Source: DATJPR01 sp963843525 (GTDB lineage: Bacteria > Bacteroidota > Ignavibacteria > UBA10030 > UBA6906). Taken from it: a stretch of 64,000 bases of DNA. The stretch's first letter is position 1, and every line of letters begins with the position of its first letter. Where the stretch lies: contig CAWJKM010000007.1 of assembly GCA_963843525.1 (NCBI GenBank), positions 620,001 to 684,000 of the forward strand. The letters run 5' to 3'. The notes under the pieces are model-generated. The model searched no databases. It was not told the DNA's origin and was given only the letters and a program-made list of their open reading frames with translations. Position numbers and translations under genes: made by a program. Positions 44,910 through 54,300 of the stretch are shown one piece after another.

Positions 44910-45344
44910 ATGACGAGAGTCAAACTCGAAATTCCCGATCGGTTCCCATTCCAGACGGAGATGGCGGTGAGAATCTCCGACGTCAACTACGGAGGTCATT
45001 TGGGGAACGACGCGGTGCTTTCGCTTGCGCACGAAGCCCGAATCCGCTACCTCGGTACGCTGGGATACACTGAACTCGACATTGAAGGATTGGGGATCAT
45101 CATGACTGACGCGGTGATTGTCTACCGGGCGGAGTCGTTTCATGGTGACCGCCTCAGAATCGAAGTGGCTGTCGACAGTTTTCATTCACATGGCTGCGAC
45201 TTTGTGTATCGAATTTCCCGGGCCGACGATAGCCGGGAGATTGCCCGCCTCAAGACAGGGATTGCCTTCTTCGATTACGCAAAAAGGAAGATTGCGCAAC
45301 TGCCAGTCGGATTTCGCGAGAAGACGCTGAAGAAGGTCTTGTGA
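44910..45344 (+). CDS. Acyl-CoA thioesterase, 4HBT hotdog fold
   Basis: A 144-residue hotdog protein. VRISDVNYGGHLGNDAVLSL is the active-site segment (Asp, Asn, His, Asn) seen in the YbgC/4-hydroxybenzoyl-CoA thioesterase group, and HEARIRYLGTLGYTELD follows in the family manner. The acyl substrate is unknown. It begins one base after the lspA stop. Confidence 0.86.
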   Translation: MTRVKLEIPDRFPFQTEMAVRISDVNYGGHLGNDAVLSLAHEARIRYLGTLGYTELDIEGLGIIMTDAVIVYRAESFHGDRLRIEVAVDSFHSHGCDFVYRISRADDSREIARLKTGIAFFDYAKRKIAQLPVGFREKTLKKVL

Positions 45345-45454
45345 TCTCCGTGGCTGTAGTGTAGTATTGAAGTACTGAACCGGGGTCCGGTTCGGCTCCT
45401 GCCCGTGTCCATCCTTTTCGCACACTCCGTTCAATGGGTCCTCCTTTTCGAAGC

Positions 45455-45483
45455 TTGCTTCTGCCGGGAAATGTGGCTAAAAT
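45455..45483 (+). promoter_or_regulatory. Candidate promoter of lysS
   Basis: TTGCTT (45455-45460), 17 bases, TAAAAT (45478-45483). Transcription would begin near 45490, leaving a 5' leader of about 27 bases before the GTG at 45517. Upstream, GAACCGG (45377-45383) and CCGGTTC (45387-45393) form a hairpin without a T-run. Confidence 0.5.
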
Positions 45484-45516
45484 ATAAAATTGAACAAATC
45501 AGACGCGGGAGCACGA

Positions 45517-47025
45517 GTGGATCACGATCCAGAAATTCTCGATGTCAATGAGCTTATGAAGCGCCGGAAGGAGGAGCATGATCTCCTCCGCGCACAGGGG
45601 ATCAATCCATACCCGTACTCTTTCGACCGGAGCGCCAGGTCGAAGGAAGTGATCGACTCTTTTCGTGATGGTGAACCGGAGCAGATTGTCACCATTGCCG
45701 GTCGCATCATGTCGCTCCGGAGGATGGGGAAAGCTTCCTTTTGTCACATCGAAGACAGCCTGGGACGCATCCAGACCTATCTCCGGCAGGACGAGCTTGG
45801 CGGAATGTATGATGCCTTCAAGCTGATGGACATCGGTGATCTCGTCGGGATCAAGGGATTCGTGTTCAGGACCCGGACCGGAGAGGTGTCCGTTCATGTC
45901 AGGGAGTTGACGCTTCTGGCGAAGTCGCTCCGGCCGCTCCCGATCGCGAAAGAAAAGGTGGATGATGCGGGCAACCGCACGGTGTACGACATGTTTGCCG
46001 ACAAGGAATTGCGGTACCGGCAGCGATATGTTGACCTCATCGTGAACCGGGAAATCCGCGAGACCTTTGCAAAACGCGCACGGATCACATCGACCCTGCG
46101 ACAGGTCCTCGATGAGAAGGGATATCTCGAAGTCGAGACCCCGGTTCTCCAGCCTCAGTATGGGGGTGCGTTTGCCCGTCCCTTCGTTACTCACCACAAC
46201 ACCCTGGACATTGAGCTCTTTCTCCGCATTGCCGATGAGCTTTATCTCAAGCGACTGATTGTCGGCGGCTACGATGGTGTCTATGAGATTTCCAAGGACT
46301 TTCGGAATGAAGGCATGGACAAGACTCATAACCCTGAGTTTACCATGCTGGAAGTGTATGTTGCGTACAGGGACTATGTCTGGATGATGGGTTTGGTTGA
46401 AGAGATGATCGGACGGGTGGCCGAGGTGATCCACGGCTCGCGGGTTGTCACCCGGGGGGACAAGACCATTGATTTCACTCCCCCGTGGCGGAGGTTGACG
46501 ATGTTCGATGCGATCCGGGAATACACCGGGCTGTCGCTGCGCGGTCTGGACGAGCAGGGGCTGCGCAAAGCGGCGAAGCAGGCAGGTGTCGAGGTCGCCC
46601 CGGCGGATGGTCCCGGCAGGATTATCGATGAGATATTCAGCGAACGCGTTGAACCCCACCTGGTGCAACCGACTTTCATCACCGATTATCCTCTCTCCAT
46701 GTCTCCGCTCGCAAAAAAGCACAGGAGCGAAGAGGGGCTCGTCGAACGGTTTGAAGTGATCTGCGACGGTCACGAACTTTGCAACGCGTTCAGTGAATTG
46801 AACGATCCCCTCGATCAACGGCAGCGATTTGAACTCCAGATGAAAGCAAGGGCCAGCGGTCAGGAAGAGATTCAGCCGTTGGACGAGGACTACCTGCGGG
46901 CGCTTGAATACGGGATGCCTCCGACAGCCGGGATGGGAATGGGCATTGACCGGTTGACCATGCTGATGACCGGGCAGGATTCCATCCGGGATGTGATCTT
47001 CTTTCCGCAAATGAAACCGGAATAG
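45517..47025 (+). CDS. lysS: Lysyl-tRNA synthetase, class II
   Basis: A 502-residue class II synthetase. The N-terminal anticodon-binding OB fold spans about 50-145 (VTIAGRIMSLRRMGKASF). The catalytic motifs follow: RYRQRYVDLIVN, motif 2 FEISKD-like YEISKDFRNEGMDKTHNPEF, and motif 3 TAGMGMGIDRLTMLM. I prefer the GTG at 45517 because GGAG lies 5 bases before it and the promoter would start transcription near 45490; a TTG at 45490 would be almost leaderless. Confidence 0.94.
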   Translation: MDHDPEILDVNELMKRRKEEHDLLRAQGINPYPYSFDRSARSKEVIDSFRDGEPEQIVTIAGRIMSLRRMGKASFCHIEDSLGRIQTYLRQDELGGMYDAFKLMDIGDLVGIKGFVFRTRTGEVSVHVRELTLLAKSLRPLPIAKEKVDDAGNRTVYDMFADKELRYRQRYVDLIVNREIRETFAKRARITSTLRQVLDEKGYLEVETPVLQPQYGGAFARPFVTHHNTLDIELFLRIADELYLKRLIVGGYDGVYEISKDFRNEGMDKTHNPEFTMLEVYVAYRDYVWMMGLVEEMIGRVAEVIHGSRVVTRGDKTIDFTPPWRRLTMFDAIREYTGLSLRGLDEQGLRKAAKQAGVEVAPADGPGRIIDEIFSERVEPHLVQPTFITDYPLSMSPLAKKHRSEEGLVERFEVICDGHELCNAFSELNDPLDQRQRFELQMKARASGQEEIQPLDEDYLRALEYGMPPTAGMGMGIDRLTMLMTGQDSIRDVIFFPQMKPE

Positions 47026-47111
47026 CGAGGCGAGAATCAGGTGGAAGGGCGGGGGGAGCGGAAGGATCTTTCTTGCGATATGCAGTTCCCTTTGACCAGC
47101 AGCGAGAGACA

Positions 47112-49244
47112 ATGCAATCCATCAATTTCGTGTTCGCTGTCCATAATCATCAGCCTATCGGAAATTTCGAATCCGTCTTCGAAGAAGCCTTCCGTTCCGC
47201 CTATAAACCCTTTCTGGATATCCTCGAACGCCATCCCACGGTGAAGTTCACTCAGCACTGGACCGGGATACTCCTGGAATGGGTTGCCGATCAACATCCG
47301 GAATTCATCGATCGGATCAGGGGGATGGTGCAGCGGGGGCAGATCGAGCTTCTCACCGGAGCATACTACGAGGCCGTCCTGCCGGTGATCCCGCCGGAAG
47401 ACAGGGTCGGCCAGATCCGGAAAATGAATGCCCTGCTCAAACATCTCTTCGGTGTCCATCCCCGGGGAATGTGGCTGGCCGAGCGCATCTGGGAGCAGCA
47501 TATCGTGACCTCGCTCGTCGAAGCGGGGGTGGAATTTGTCCTGGTGGATGACACCCACTTCCGCCACGCCGGCCTGAGGCAAGAGCAGCTCTCCGGATAC
47601 TACGTCACGGAAAGTGACGGTCGGGCCCTCGCCGTGTTCCCGATTGACCGGACGTTACGATACGCGATTCCGTTCAAGCCGCTGTCCACCACCTTCGATT
47701 ATTTCCGGACTGTTTCATCGTCCGCGGGTCGTCGGGTCGTCGTTCACGCTGATGACGGTGAAAAATTCGGCGGGTGGCCGAAGACATATCACAGCGTCTA
47801 TGAAGAAGGGTGGCTGGAATCGTTCTGCAGAATGTTGGAGCAGGAATCCTCCTGGGTGAAGTCCTTTCATGCCGGGACCATTGTGAGCCTCTTCGCACCG
47901 GTCGGACGGACGTACCTGCCGGATGCCTCCTATGATGAGATGCTGAGGTGGTCCCTGTCGCCCCACGCCTACAGTGCCTTTGACCGGTTTGAAAAGGCAT
48001 TGAAGGAGAGCGACATGTATGAGGACAACGTCATGTTTGTTCGCGCCGGGTTCTGGAGGAATTTTTTTTCCAAGTACCCGGAATCGAATCACATGCACAA
48101 GAAGATGCTGCGCATCTCGGGCCGCACGCAGGCGCTTCATCGGGGACAGGTTCCCCAGGAAATCAAAGACGCGCTCTGGGCGGGGCAGTGCAACGATTCG
48201 TACTGGCACGGAGTGTTTGGCGGACTCTACCTGCCGCACCTGCGATTTCCGGTGTACAGGAATCTCCTGAAGGCAGAAGCGGGGTTGGACACGCTGCAGC
48301 CCGACCGGTTGCCGCTGGTCGAGGAAGTGGATTTTGACGCCGACGGGTATCAGGAAATCGTTGTGGAGACCCGCCGCATGGATATGTGCTTTACTCCCGG
48401 TTCGGGTGCGGCTATGGTCGAGCTTTCGGTGAAGCCGGAAGCGGTGAATCTCATCGACATCCTCAGCAGACGGGAGGAAGGATATCATCGGGAGTTGATC
48501 GAGCTCAGCCAGGGACGGCGCGGAGGAGGCGGTCAGTCTTTTGAGGTCAAGGAGGAAGGGCTGGATCAACACCTGTCCTACGACTGGTACCGGCACGGTT
48601 CGCTCATTGACCATTTTTTTGGCGATGCTGCCACCCTCCAGGATATGATGCACTGCAAGTATCCGGAGCTGGGCGATTTCGTGAATCAGCCGTACACCTC
48701 GGCACAGAAAGTCGATCGTTCCGAAATCGAGATCGTGTTTGAACGGGAAGGGGCGCTCTGGCAGGGAGGGGTTCCGCACCATGTGCTGGTCAGCAAGGCT
48801 GTGCATTACGTCGATGGTCAGGATTCGTATACCGTTGACTACCGCATTGTGAATCGCGAGCAGCGGGGGATCGATGTCTGGTTCGGAGTTGAGTTCTGCG
48901 TCGGGGAGATGGCCGGAGATGCCGCGGACAGGTTTTACGATATCGAAGGACGACCGTTGTTGGACCGGCGGCTGCGCAGCACGGGCGAAGAAAGCAATGT
49001 GAAATCCTTCAAACTTGTCGACCGATGGCTCCGCCTCCAGACGAAGTTCAACGTGGACCGGCCGGCTACGGTATGGCGGTTTCCTCTGGAAACCGTATCT
49101 CTTTCAGAATCGGGCTTCGAACGGGTGTACCAGGGCTCCGTCATAATCCCGCACTGGCGTTTCCGGCTCGAGCCTGCGGGAGGGGTTCAATCCCAGGGGC
49201 ATGAATTTCGGGTGCGCATCAGCCAGGCAGTGACGGCTGCGTGA
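47112..49244 (+). CDS. GH57 4-alpha-glucanotransferase/alpha-amylase-type enzyme
   Basis: A 710-residue cytoplasmic glycoside hydrolase of family 57. It begins INFVFAVHNHQPIGNFE with the HNHQP motif. The nucleophile is Glu124 in GMWLAERIWEQ and the acid/base is Asp214 in VHADDGEKFGGWP, the same spacing as in the Thermococcus litoralis glucanotransferase (Glu123/Asp214). The C-terminal DUF1925/DUF1926-like beta domains (about 300-705) are present. It acts on alpha-1,4 glucans such as glycogen or maltodextrin. The start is the ATG at 47112. It overlaps the glycosyltransferase gene. Confidence 0.92.
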   Translation: MQSINFVFAVHNHQPIGNFESVFEEAFRSAYKPFLDILERHPTVKFTQHWTGILLEWVADQHPEFIDRIRGMVQRGQIELLTGAYYEAVLPVIPPEDRVGQIRKMNALLKHLFGVHPRGMWLAERIWEQHIVTSLVEAGVEFVLVDDTHFRHAGLRQEQLSGYYVTESDGRALAVFPIDRTLRYAIPFKPLSTTFDYFRTVSSSAGRRVVVHADDGEKFGGWPKTYHSVYEEGWLESFCRMLEQESSWVKSFHAGTIVSLFAPVGRTYLPDASYDEMLRWSLSPHAYSAFDRFEKALKESDMYEDNVMFVRAGFWRNFFSKYPESNHMHKKMLRISGRTQALHRGQVPQEIKDALWAGQCNDSYWHGVFGGLYLPHLRFPVYRNLLKAEAGLDTLQPDRLPLVEEVDFDADGYQEIVVETRRMDMCFTPGSGAAMVELSVKPEAVNLIDILSRREEGYHRELIELSQGRRGGGGQSFEVKEEGLDQHLSYDWYRHGSLIDHFFGDAATLQDMMHCKYPELGDFVNQPYTSAQKVDRSEIEIVFEREGALWQGGVPHHVLVSKAVHYVDGQDSYTVDYRIVNREQRGIDVWFGVEFCVGEMAGDAADRFYDIEGRPLLDRRLRSTGEESNVKSFKLVDRWLRLQTKFNVDRPATVWRFPLETVSLSESGFERVYQGSVIIPHWRFRLEPAGGVQSQGHEFRVRISQAVTAA

Positions 49245-49999
49245 TGGGAGCAGACACTACAGGCCCGACACAGGTCACGTTCAGTATCATTGTGCCCACC
49301 CTTAATGAGGAAAAACTGCTCGAGCGGATGCTGCGACAGTTCACATCCGAACTCAGGACCAGATTCATGCTCGAAGTGATCGTGAGCGATGGGGGCAGTA
49401 CCGACGGAACGCTGGCTATCGCTCGGAACCATGCTGATCGCGTTGTCGAAAACACCGCCGGCGTCCGTCAGACAATAGCTCTTGGCCGCAATCTCGGCGC
49501 AGCCGGTGCGTCGGGCGACGTTCTTGTCTTCCTCAATGCCGACACGCTGCTCGGGGCTCCCGGTCTTTTTTTCGAACGTCTGGAATCTGCGCTCGGGGAT
49601 GCCGCGGTAATAGCAGCGACGTGCAGCGTGGAAGTGTTCCCGGATGAACGGAAGCTTTCAGACAGGATCTTTCATGGATTTTTCAACTGGCTGTTCTCCA
49701 TGATGAACAAGGTGGGGATGTCCATGGGCCGGGGTGAGTGTCATGTCGTCCGTGCAGAGACGTTCCGCGCGGTCGATGGTTATGATGTACGAATCGCCGC
49801 AGGCGAAGATTACGATCTCTTCCGCCGGCTCGGCAAAAGGGGGAAGGTCTCCTACCTGGAGGATGTTCGCGTATATGAATCGCCAAGACGTTTCCGCCGG
49901 TATGGGTATATGGGAGTCATGGCGTCGTGGTTCGTGAATTTTCTCTGGGTCTCGGTCCTTCACCGATCAGTCTCGTCCCACTGGAAACCCGTCCGCTAA
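49244..49999 (+). CDS. Glycosyltransferase family 2
   Basis: A 251-residue GT-A transferase. FSIIVPTLNEEKLLERML, VSDGGSTDGTLAIA and LNADTLLGAP (the metal-binding aspartate) are family 2 motifs. The C-terminus has one likely membrane helix (GYMGVMASWFVNFLW). Donor and acceptor are unknown. The ATG overlaps the GH57 stop; a GTG one codon earlier is equally open. Confidence 0.88.
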   Translation: MGADTTGPTQVTFSIIVPTLNEEKLLERMLRQFTSELRTRFMLEVIVSDGGSTDGTLAIARNHADRVVENTAGVRQTIALGRNLGAAGASGDVLVFLNADTLLGAPGLFFERLESALGDAAVIAATCSVEVFPDERKLSDRIFHGFFNWLFSMMNKVGMSMGRGECHVVRAETFRAVDGYDVRIAAGEDYDLFRRLGKRGKVSYLEDVRVYESPRRFRRYGYMGVMASWFVNFLWVSVLHRSVSSHWKPVR

Positions 50000-50072
50000 G
50001 AAGGGTGATGCGGGAAAGAAGGCGCGAAAGTTGCAGATTTCTCCGTAAATGCGTATTTCGTGGAAGGGTTTT

Positions 50073-50102
50073 TTGATTCTCCCCCCATTTCCTTATTATT
50101 AT
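50073..50102 (+). promoter_or_regulatory. Candidate promoter of the S41 peptidase gene
   Basis: TTGATT (50073-50078) and TATTAT (50097-50102) are 18 bases apart in an AT-rich spot upstream of the peptidase start at 50147. Confidence 0.4.
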
Positions 50103-50146
50103 AGAATACCGTAACTTCAGAACACTTCATTTCCAGGGAGATTTTC

Positions 50147-51763
50147 ATGCGAAAGCGTTTTTCGATCGGCACGCTGTTGGCCGTCATTATGTTGAGTCTT
50201 GGGACCGGCGCGGTTCTGCACGGGTTGATCTCCGCCGACAATATCTATGATCAGATTACGAAGTTCAAAGATGTCCTGAGCATCACGGAGAAGAACTACG
50301 TCGATGAAGTCGATGGACAAAAACTCACAGAAGCCGCCATTAACGGACTCCTGGGCCAGTTGGATCCGCATTCAGTGTACATCCCTGCGAGCCAGATGCA
50401 ACGGGTGACGGAAGAATTCCAGGGGAGCTTCGAGGGGATCGGAATAGAGTTTCAGGTGTTGAATGACACACTGACCGTCGTTTCGCCGGTGGTCGGGGGT
50501 CCGAGTGAAGCGCTGGGGATCATTGGCGGAGATAAGATTGTCCGCATCGATGATTCGTCCTGCATCGGGATCACCCAGGATGGCGTACAGAAAAAGCTGC
50601 GCGGACCGAAGGGGAGTCATGTCAAGGTATCCATCCTCAGACCGGGGATCGCCAATCTGCTTGATTTTGACATCACCCGGGACAAGATCCCCATCTATAC
50701 CGTTGACGCCGCATACATGGTGGATTCGGAAACCGGGTATGTAAGCGTTTCACGGTTTGCGGCCACCACGCACGACGAATTCATTGAGGCGCTGAACAAG
50801 CTCCAGAGCAGCGGGATGAGACGCCTCGTTCTGGACCTGCGCCAGAATGGGGGCGGGTACCTGGAGCAAGCGTTCAAGATGGTCGATGAACTTATGCCCG
50901 GCGGCCGGAAAGTGGTATATACGAAGGGTCGCCTGCCGGAATTCGATGAGGAGTATGTCACTTCGGGCGGCGGACACTTTGAAAACATTCCGCTGATCAT
51001 TCTCGTCAACAACGCGTCTGCTTCTGCGAGTGAAATCGTTTCCGGGGCAATCCAGGATTGGGACCGGGGACTGATCGTCGGCGAAACAACGTTCGGCAAA
51101 GGGCTTGTTCAGCGCCAGTACATGTTGCGTGATGGATCCGCGTTCCGCCTTACCACCGCACGCTATTATACTCCGAGCGGAAGGCTCATCCAGCGGCCGT
51201 ATGACGGTGACAAGGCGAAGTACGCCCAGGAGGCGTTCGATCGGAAGGAAGTGGAAGGGAGCAATCTGGGCCACCACGAAGAGCGGGATTCGACACTGCC
51301 AAAGTACAAGACCATGGGCGGTCGAACCGTGTATGGAGGGGGAGGGATTACGCCGGACTACATCGTCAAGGCGGAACGTCTCGACGAGTACACAGTGCAA
51401 TTGCGGGGGCATAATATCTTCATGCAGTTCGCGAATCACTATCTCGAACAGCATGGATCGGATCTCCGGAAGGAATACGGGAAGGATTGCAGCAGGTTTG
51501 TGAAGGACTTCCAGATCACCAGCCCCATGCTCGACGAGATCGTTGCGCTCGGCACCAAGCAGAAGGTGGAGTTCAAGAAGGACCTGTACGACAAGGATCT
51601 CGGCTTCATCAAGGCGTTCACGAAAGCGTATATCGGGAGAAGCCTCTTCGGCAATGAAGGGAGTTCGAGGACGATCCTCATGGAAGACAACCAGTTCGCC
51701 AAGGCGATGACGCTCTTCTCCGAGGCGGAACAGATCAATAACCATATGTCTAGTCTCCACTAA
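50147..51763 (+). CDS. ctpA: C-terminal processing peptidase, S41 family
   Basis: A 538-residue exported protease. It has an N-terminal signal or anchor (7-30), then the helix and PDZ region (about 85-175, SFEGIGIEF and GGDKIVRIDD). The S41 catalytic domain has Ser295 (NNASASASEIVSG) and Lys318 (GETTFGKGLVQ). The C-terminal extension of about 170 residues after ITPDYIV is longer than the minimal family. It likely trims periplasmic or outer-membrane proteins. The DUF3108 gene follows after 13 bases. Confidence 0.92.
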   Translation: MRKRFSIGTLLAVIMLSLGTGAVLHGLISADNIYDQITKFKDVLSITEKNYVDEVDGQKLTEAAINGLLGQLDPHSVYIPASQMQRVTEEFQGSFEGIGIEFQVLNDTLTVVSPVVGGPSEALGIIGGDKIVRIDDSSCIGITQDGVQKKLRGPKGSHVKVSILRPGIANLLDFDITRDKIPIYTVDAAYMVDSETGYVSVSRFAATTHDEFIEALNKLQSSGMRRLVLDLRQNGGGYLEQAFKMVDELMPGGRKVVYTKGRLPEFDEEYVTSGGGHFENIPLIILVNNASASASEIVSGAIQDWDRGLIVGETTFGKGLVQRQYMLRDGSAFRLTTARYYTPSGRLIQRPYDGDKAKYAQEAFDRKEVEGSNLGHHEERDSTLPKYKTMGGRTVYGGGGITPDYIVKAERLDEYTVQLRGHNIFMQFANHYLEQHGSDLRKEYGKDCSRFVKDFQITSPMLDEIVALGTKQKVEFKKDLYDKDLGFIKAFTKAYIGRSLFGNEGSSRTILMEDNQFAKAMTLFSEAEQINNHMSSLH

Positions 51764-51776
51764 CTGGCTTCCTCAC

Positions 51777-52580
51777 GTGCTCTTTCTCCGACGCTCATTA
51801 CTCGGTTTTCTGGCTGCGTTGTTCGTGGGTGTGGTCACAGGGTATGGACAGCCGGCACCCGCCGCCCGCGTTTTCCAGCTGGGAGAGGACCTGGTGTACA
51901 ATGTCCGGTACGGTCCGTTTGACCTCGGATCTGTCCGGGTCCTCGTGCTGGAACGGCAGGCAACGCCGCAGCATATCGTCTATTACTGTAAAGCCCTCAT
52001 CAACTCCTATCCGAAGGTCCCGTTCGTGGATCTTCATGCGACGTACGAGAGCTACATCGACACGATGATGTATTCGCACAAGTTCATCGGGCGACTGAAG
52101 CAGGACGATTGGTGGAGCTTTTCGCGGTACACGTTCGAATACGATAAGAAACGCGCGATCCTTGAGAAAGGCGATCGTGACACGATTGTGTCCAAGCGCG
52201 ATACGATGGCTCTGGAGGGTGTAGTTGAAGATGGGCTGTCACTGTTTTTCGCCGCGCGCGAGCATCTTCTGAGCGGGAAGAACATGACCCTCCCGACGAT
52301 GATCAATGAGGAGCGGGTCACGACCCGCATCAATTTCACCGGGAAAGAAGAACCGGCCGAAGTCGATGCGATCGCGTATCCGGTGGATGCCGTCAAGTTT
52401 GAGGGGAATGCGGATTTTGTCGGGATCTTCGGGCTGACCGGCGGTTTCGAAGGCTGGTTCAGCAACGATGAGGCGCGGGTGCCGATCATGGCAAAGATGA
52501 AGGTGATTCTCGGCAGCGTGACCATCGAGCTCATGCAGTGGAAACGCGCGGGATGGACTCCTCCGCGCGCAAAGGAATGA
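51777..52580 (+). CDS. Secreted DUF3108-family protein
   Basis: A 267-residue protein with a signal peptide (LLGFLAALFVGVVTGYGQ) and a beta-rich body: FQLGEDLVYNVRYGPFDLGS, then FSRYTFEYDKKRAILEKGD. This is the pattern of DUF3108 proteins, common in this phylum and thought to be periplasmic or outer-membrane facing. Function is unknown. GTG start. It is the middle of a run with the S41 peptidase and the carbonic-anhydrase-like gene (3-base gap). Confidence 0.8.
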   Translation: MLFLRRSLLGFLAALFVGVVTGYGQPAPAARVFQLGEDLVYNVRYGPFDLGSVRVLVLERQATPQHIVYYCKALINSYPKVPFVDLHATYESYIDTMMYSHKFIGRLKQDDWWSFSRYTFEYDKKRAILEKGDRDTIVSKRDTMALEGVVEDGLSLFFAAREHLLSGKNMTLPTMINEERVTTRINFTGKEEPAEVDAIAYPVDAVKFEGNADFVGIFGLTGGFEGWFSNDEARVPIMAKMKVILGSVTIELMQWKRAGWTPPRAKE

Positions 52581-52583
52581 CCG

Positions 52584-53102
52584 ATGCCCCTCATTGCGCA
52601 CCATGGAGTTTCGCCCTCCATCAGCGATACTTCGTTCATCGCCGCAGGCGCCATGGTGATCGGTGACGTATCGGTGGGACAGGAAGCGAGCATCTGGTTC
52701 AACGCCGTGCTTCGCGGCGATATCAACCGTATTACCATCGGAGAACGGACGAATATCCAGGATGGCACCGTGGTGCATGTCACCCACGAACTCGCCGTCC
52801 TGATCGGCGATGAAGTGACCATCGGCCATCTGGCAATGGTCCATGGCTGCACGATCGGCGACCGGTGCCTGGTGGGGATGAACGCAATACTCCTTGACGG
52901 CGCAACGGTCGGCCCGGATTCCGTCGTGGCCGCAGGTGCGGTGGTCAAGGAACGGTTTGTCGTTCCCCCGGGGGTCCTGGTGGCGGGTGTGCCGGCCCGG
53001 GTTGTACGCGAGCTGACGGAAGGGGAGCGTCTCGCATTGCGGGAATCGGCGGAGCACTATGTCGCCTACGCCCGCACCTATCGTGAGGTCAGCAGGAAAT
53101 AG
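52584..53102 (+). CDS. Gamma-carbonic-anhydrase-like hexapeptide-repeat protein
   Basis: A 172-residue left-handed beta-helix protein of the YrdA/PaaY type. The metal histidines are in place: His65 (GTVVHVTHE), His82 and His87 (IGHLAMVHGC). Hexapeptide repeats run from about 20 to 140. A short C-terminal helix (LTEGERLALRESAEHY) closes the fold. Members bind zinc and some hydrate CO2; activity here is unproven. Confidence 0.88.
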   Translation: MPLIAHHGVSPSISDTSFIAAGAMVIGDVSVGQEASIWFNAVLRGDINRITIGERTNIQDGTVVHVTHELAVLIGDEVTIGHLAMVHGCTIGDRCLVGMNAILLDGATVGPDSVVAAGAVVKERFVVPPGVLVAGVPARVVRELTEGERLALRESAEHYVAYARTYREVSRK

Positions 53103-53229
53103 CCGAGTGCCCATTCCTGCGACATGCTCTGTCGTGTCAACCGGCGCACTCTGCGGAATGAAGAACATGAACGGTCGTTCCGGTGAATTCCGAAAGCATG
53201 CAGCCGTCAGCTCAAAAAAGGGGAGCCCT

Positions 53230-54126
53230 ATGCTGATTCGATTCTGGGGGACACGGGGTTCTCTCCCTACCCCAGGTCCGAAGACAGTCCGGTACGGCGG
53301 CAACACGCCGTGTGTTGAGGTACGTCTGGCCCATGACAACCTCGTGATATTTGACGCGGGGACCGGGATCCGTGATCTGGGCGATGCGCTGATGGCGACG
53401 GGCGAGTCGGTCAAAGCGTACCTGGTCATCAGTCACCCCCACTGGGATCACATCCAGGGATTTCCCTTCTTTAAACCTGCATTCATCGCCGGGAACGAGT
53501 TCACGGTGATCGGGCCGCAATCGAAGGGGGCGACCCTTCGCGCCGCGATTGCGTCGCAGATGAACAAGGTCTTCTTCCCGATCCAGCTGAGCGAATTGAA
53601 CGCAAAGATCAACTTTCTGCCTATCCGCGAACAGACGCTTCAACTGTTCGACGCGACCCTCAGTTCGATCTACGTCAACCACCCGGCCTTCTCGCTCGGT
53701 TACCGCCTGACCGCAGGAAACCGGTCGATGGTGTATATCAGCGACAACGAACCGTTTGACCGTGAGTTCGCGCGTTCGTTGCGGAATGTAGAAAAGCATA
53801 TTGTGGACCGCTATATGAAAGAGCGGGGGGACCCGAACCGGCGGGTGATTGATTTTGCACGGGGCGCCGATGTCCTGATCCATGACACGACCTATACCCC
53901 CGAGGAATATGTGAGTCACGTCGGATGGGGGCATTCCCATTATTTGTTCTCGCTCTCCCTGGCGGAACAGGCGGGGGTGAAGAAACTTGTCCTCTTCCAT
54001 CACGATCCCGGACATGACGATGACAAGATCGACGAGATTGTCTTGAAGTGTCGCAATGAGATCCGCATGCGCCATCACGGATTCGAGTGCATTGCGGCGG
54101 CGGAGGGGCTGGAACTTGAATGGTAG
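53230..54126 (+). CDS. Metallo-beta-lactamase-fold hydrolase
   Basis: A 298-residue protein. It begins IRFWGTRGSLPTPGPKTVRY. The metal motif is SHPHWDHIQGFPFF (HxHxDH), and later histidines are in VGWGHSHYLFS and LFHHDPGHDD. The start LIRFWGTRGS resembles the RNase Z/phosphodiesterase-like group of MBL hydrolases. The substrate is unknown. GGGGAG lies 4 bases before the ATG at 53230; an earlier open frame from 53059 overlaps the previous gene. Confidence 0.86.
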   Translation: MLIRFWGTRGSLPTPGPKTVRYGGNTPCVEVRLAHDNLVIFDAGTGIRDLGDALMATGESVKAYLVISHPHWDHIQGFPFFKPAFIAGNEFTVIGPQSKGATLRAAIASQMNKVFFPIQLSELNAKINFLPIREQTLQLFDATLSSIYVNHPAFSLGYRLTAGNRSMVYISDNEPFDREFARSLRNVEKHIVDRYMKERGDPNRRVIDFARGADVLIHDTTYTPEEYVSHVGWGHSHYLFSLSLAEQAGVKKLVLFHHDPGHDDDKIDEIVLKCRNEIRMRHHGFECIAAAEGLELEW

Positions 54127-54135
54127 GGGTCGTTC

Positions 54136-54164
54136 TTGACAATCACTGCCGTTGTGGCTATATT
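54136..54164 (+). promoter_or_regulatory. Strong sigma70-type promoter
   Basis: A perfect TTGACA (54136-54141), 17 bases, TATATT (54159-54164). It starts a leader that runs into the hairpin at 54271. The same box pair occurs at 33219-33247. Confidence 0.65.
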
Positions 54165-54170
54165 TTCGCC

Positions 54171-54300
54171 AGTTGATCGCACCATGAGATCGCGCAGCGA
54201 ACCATGAACCGCAGCAACGTCGAAACTGGTGGAGGTTTGCTTGCAGTCCTTGGACTGAATTGGACAGCAGCCCCGGTCGCACACATGCCGGGGTTTTGTG
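54171..54300 (+). ncRNA. Candidate leader or small RNA between promoter and terminator
   Basis: Expected transcript from about 54171 to the T-run at about 54300, some 130 bases, before an unrecognised protein gene. It contains an inverted repeat CAGTCC/GGACTG (54244-54257). It also holds a 34-codon open frame (54204-54308, start MNRSNVETGGG) that runs through the terminator stem and has no ribosome binding site. I do not recognise a known RNA family. It could be an attenuated leader of the next gene or a free small RNA. Confidence 0.4.
54271..54300 (+). terminator. Rho-independent terminator
   Basis: CCCCGG (54271-54276) pairs with CCGGGG (54288-54293), followed by TTTTGTGTTTTG. It lies between a strong promoter and the next coding start at 54343. 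It may end the metallo-hydrolase transcript, attenuate the next gene, or both. Confidence 0.7.

Noticed and set aside
45377..45393. GAACCGG/CCGGTTC hairpin before lysS
   Set aside because: Seven pairs with a 3-base loop but no T-run; not called a terminator or operator on this evidence alone.
45499..47112. 537-codon open frame antisense to lysS
   Set aside because: The plus-strand product is an intact synthetase; the antisense translation resembles no protein.
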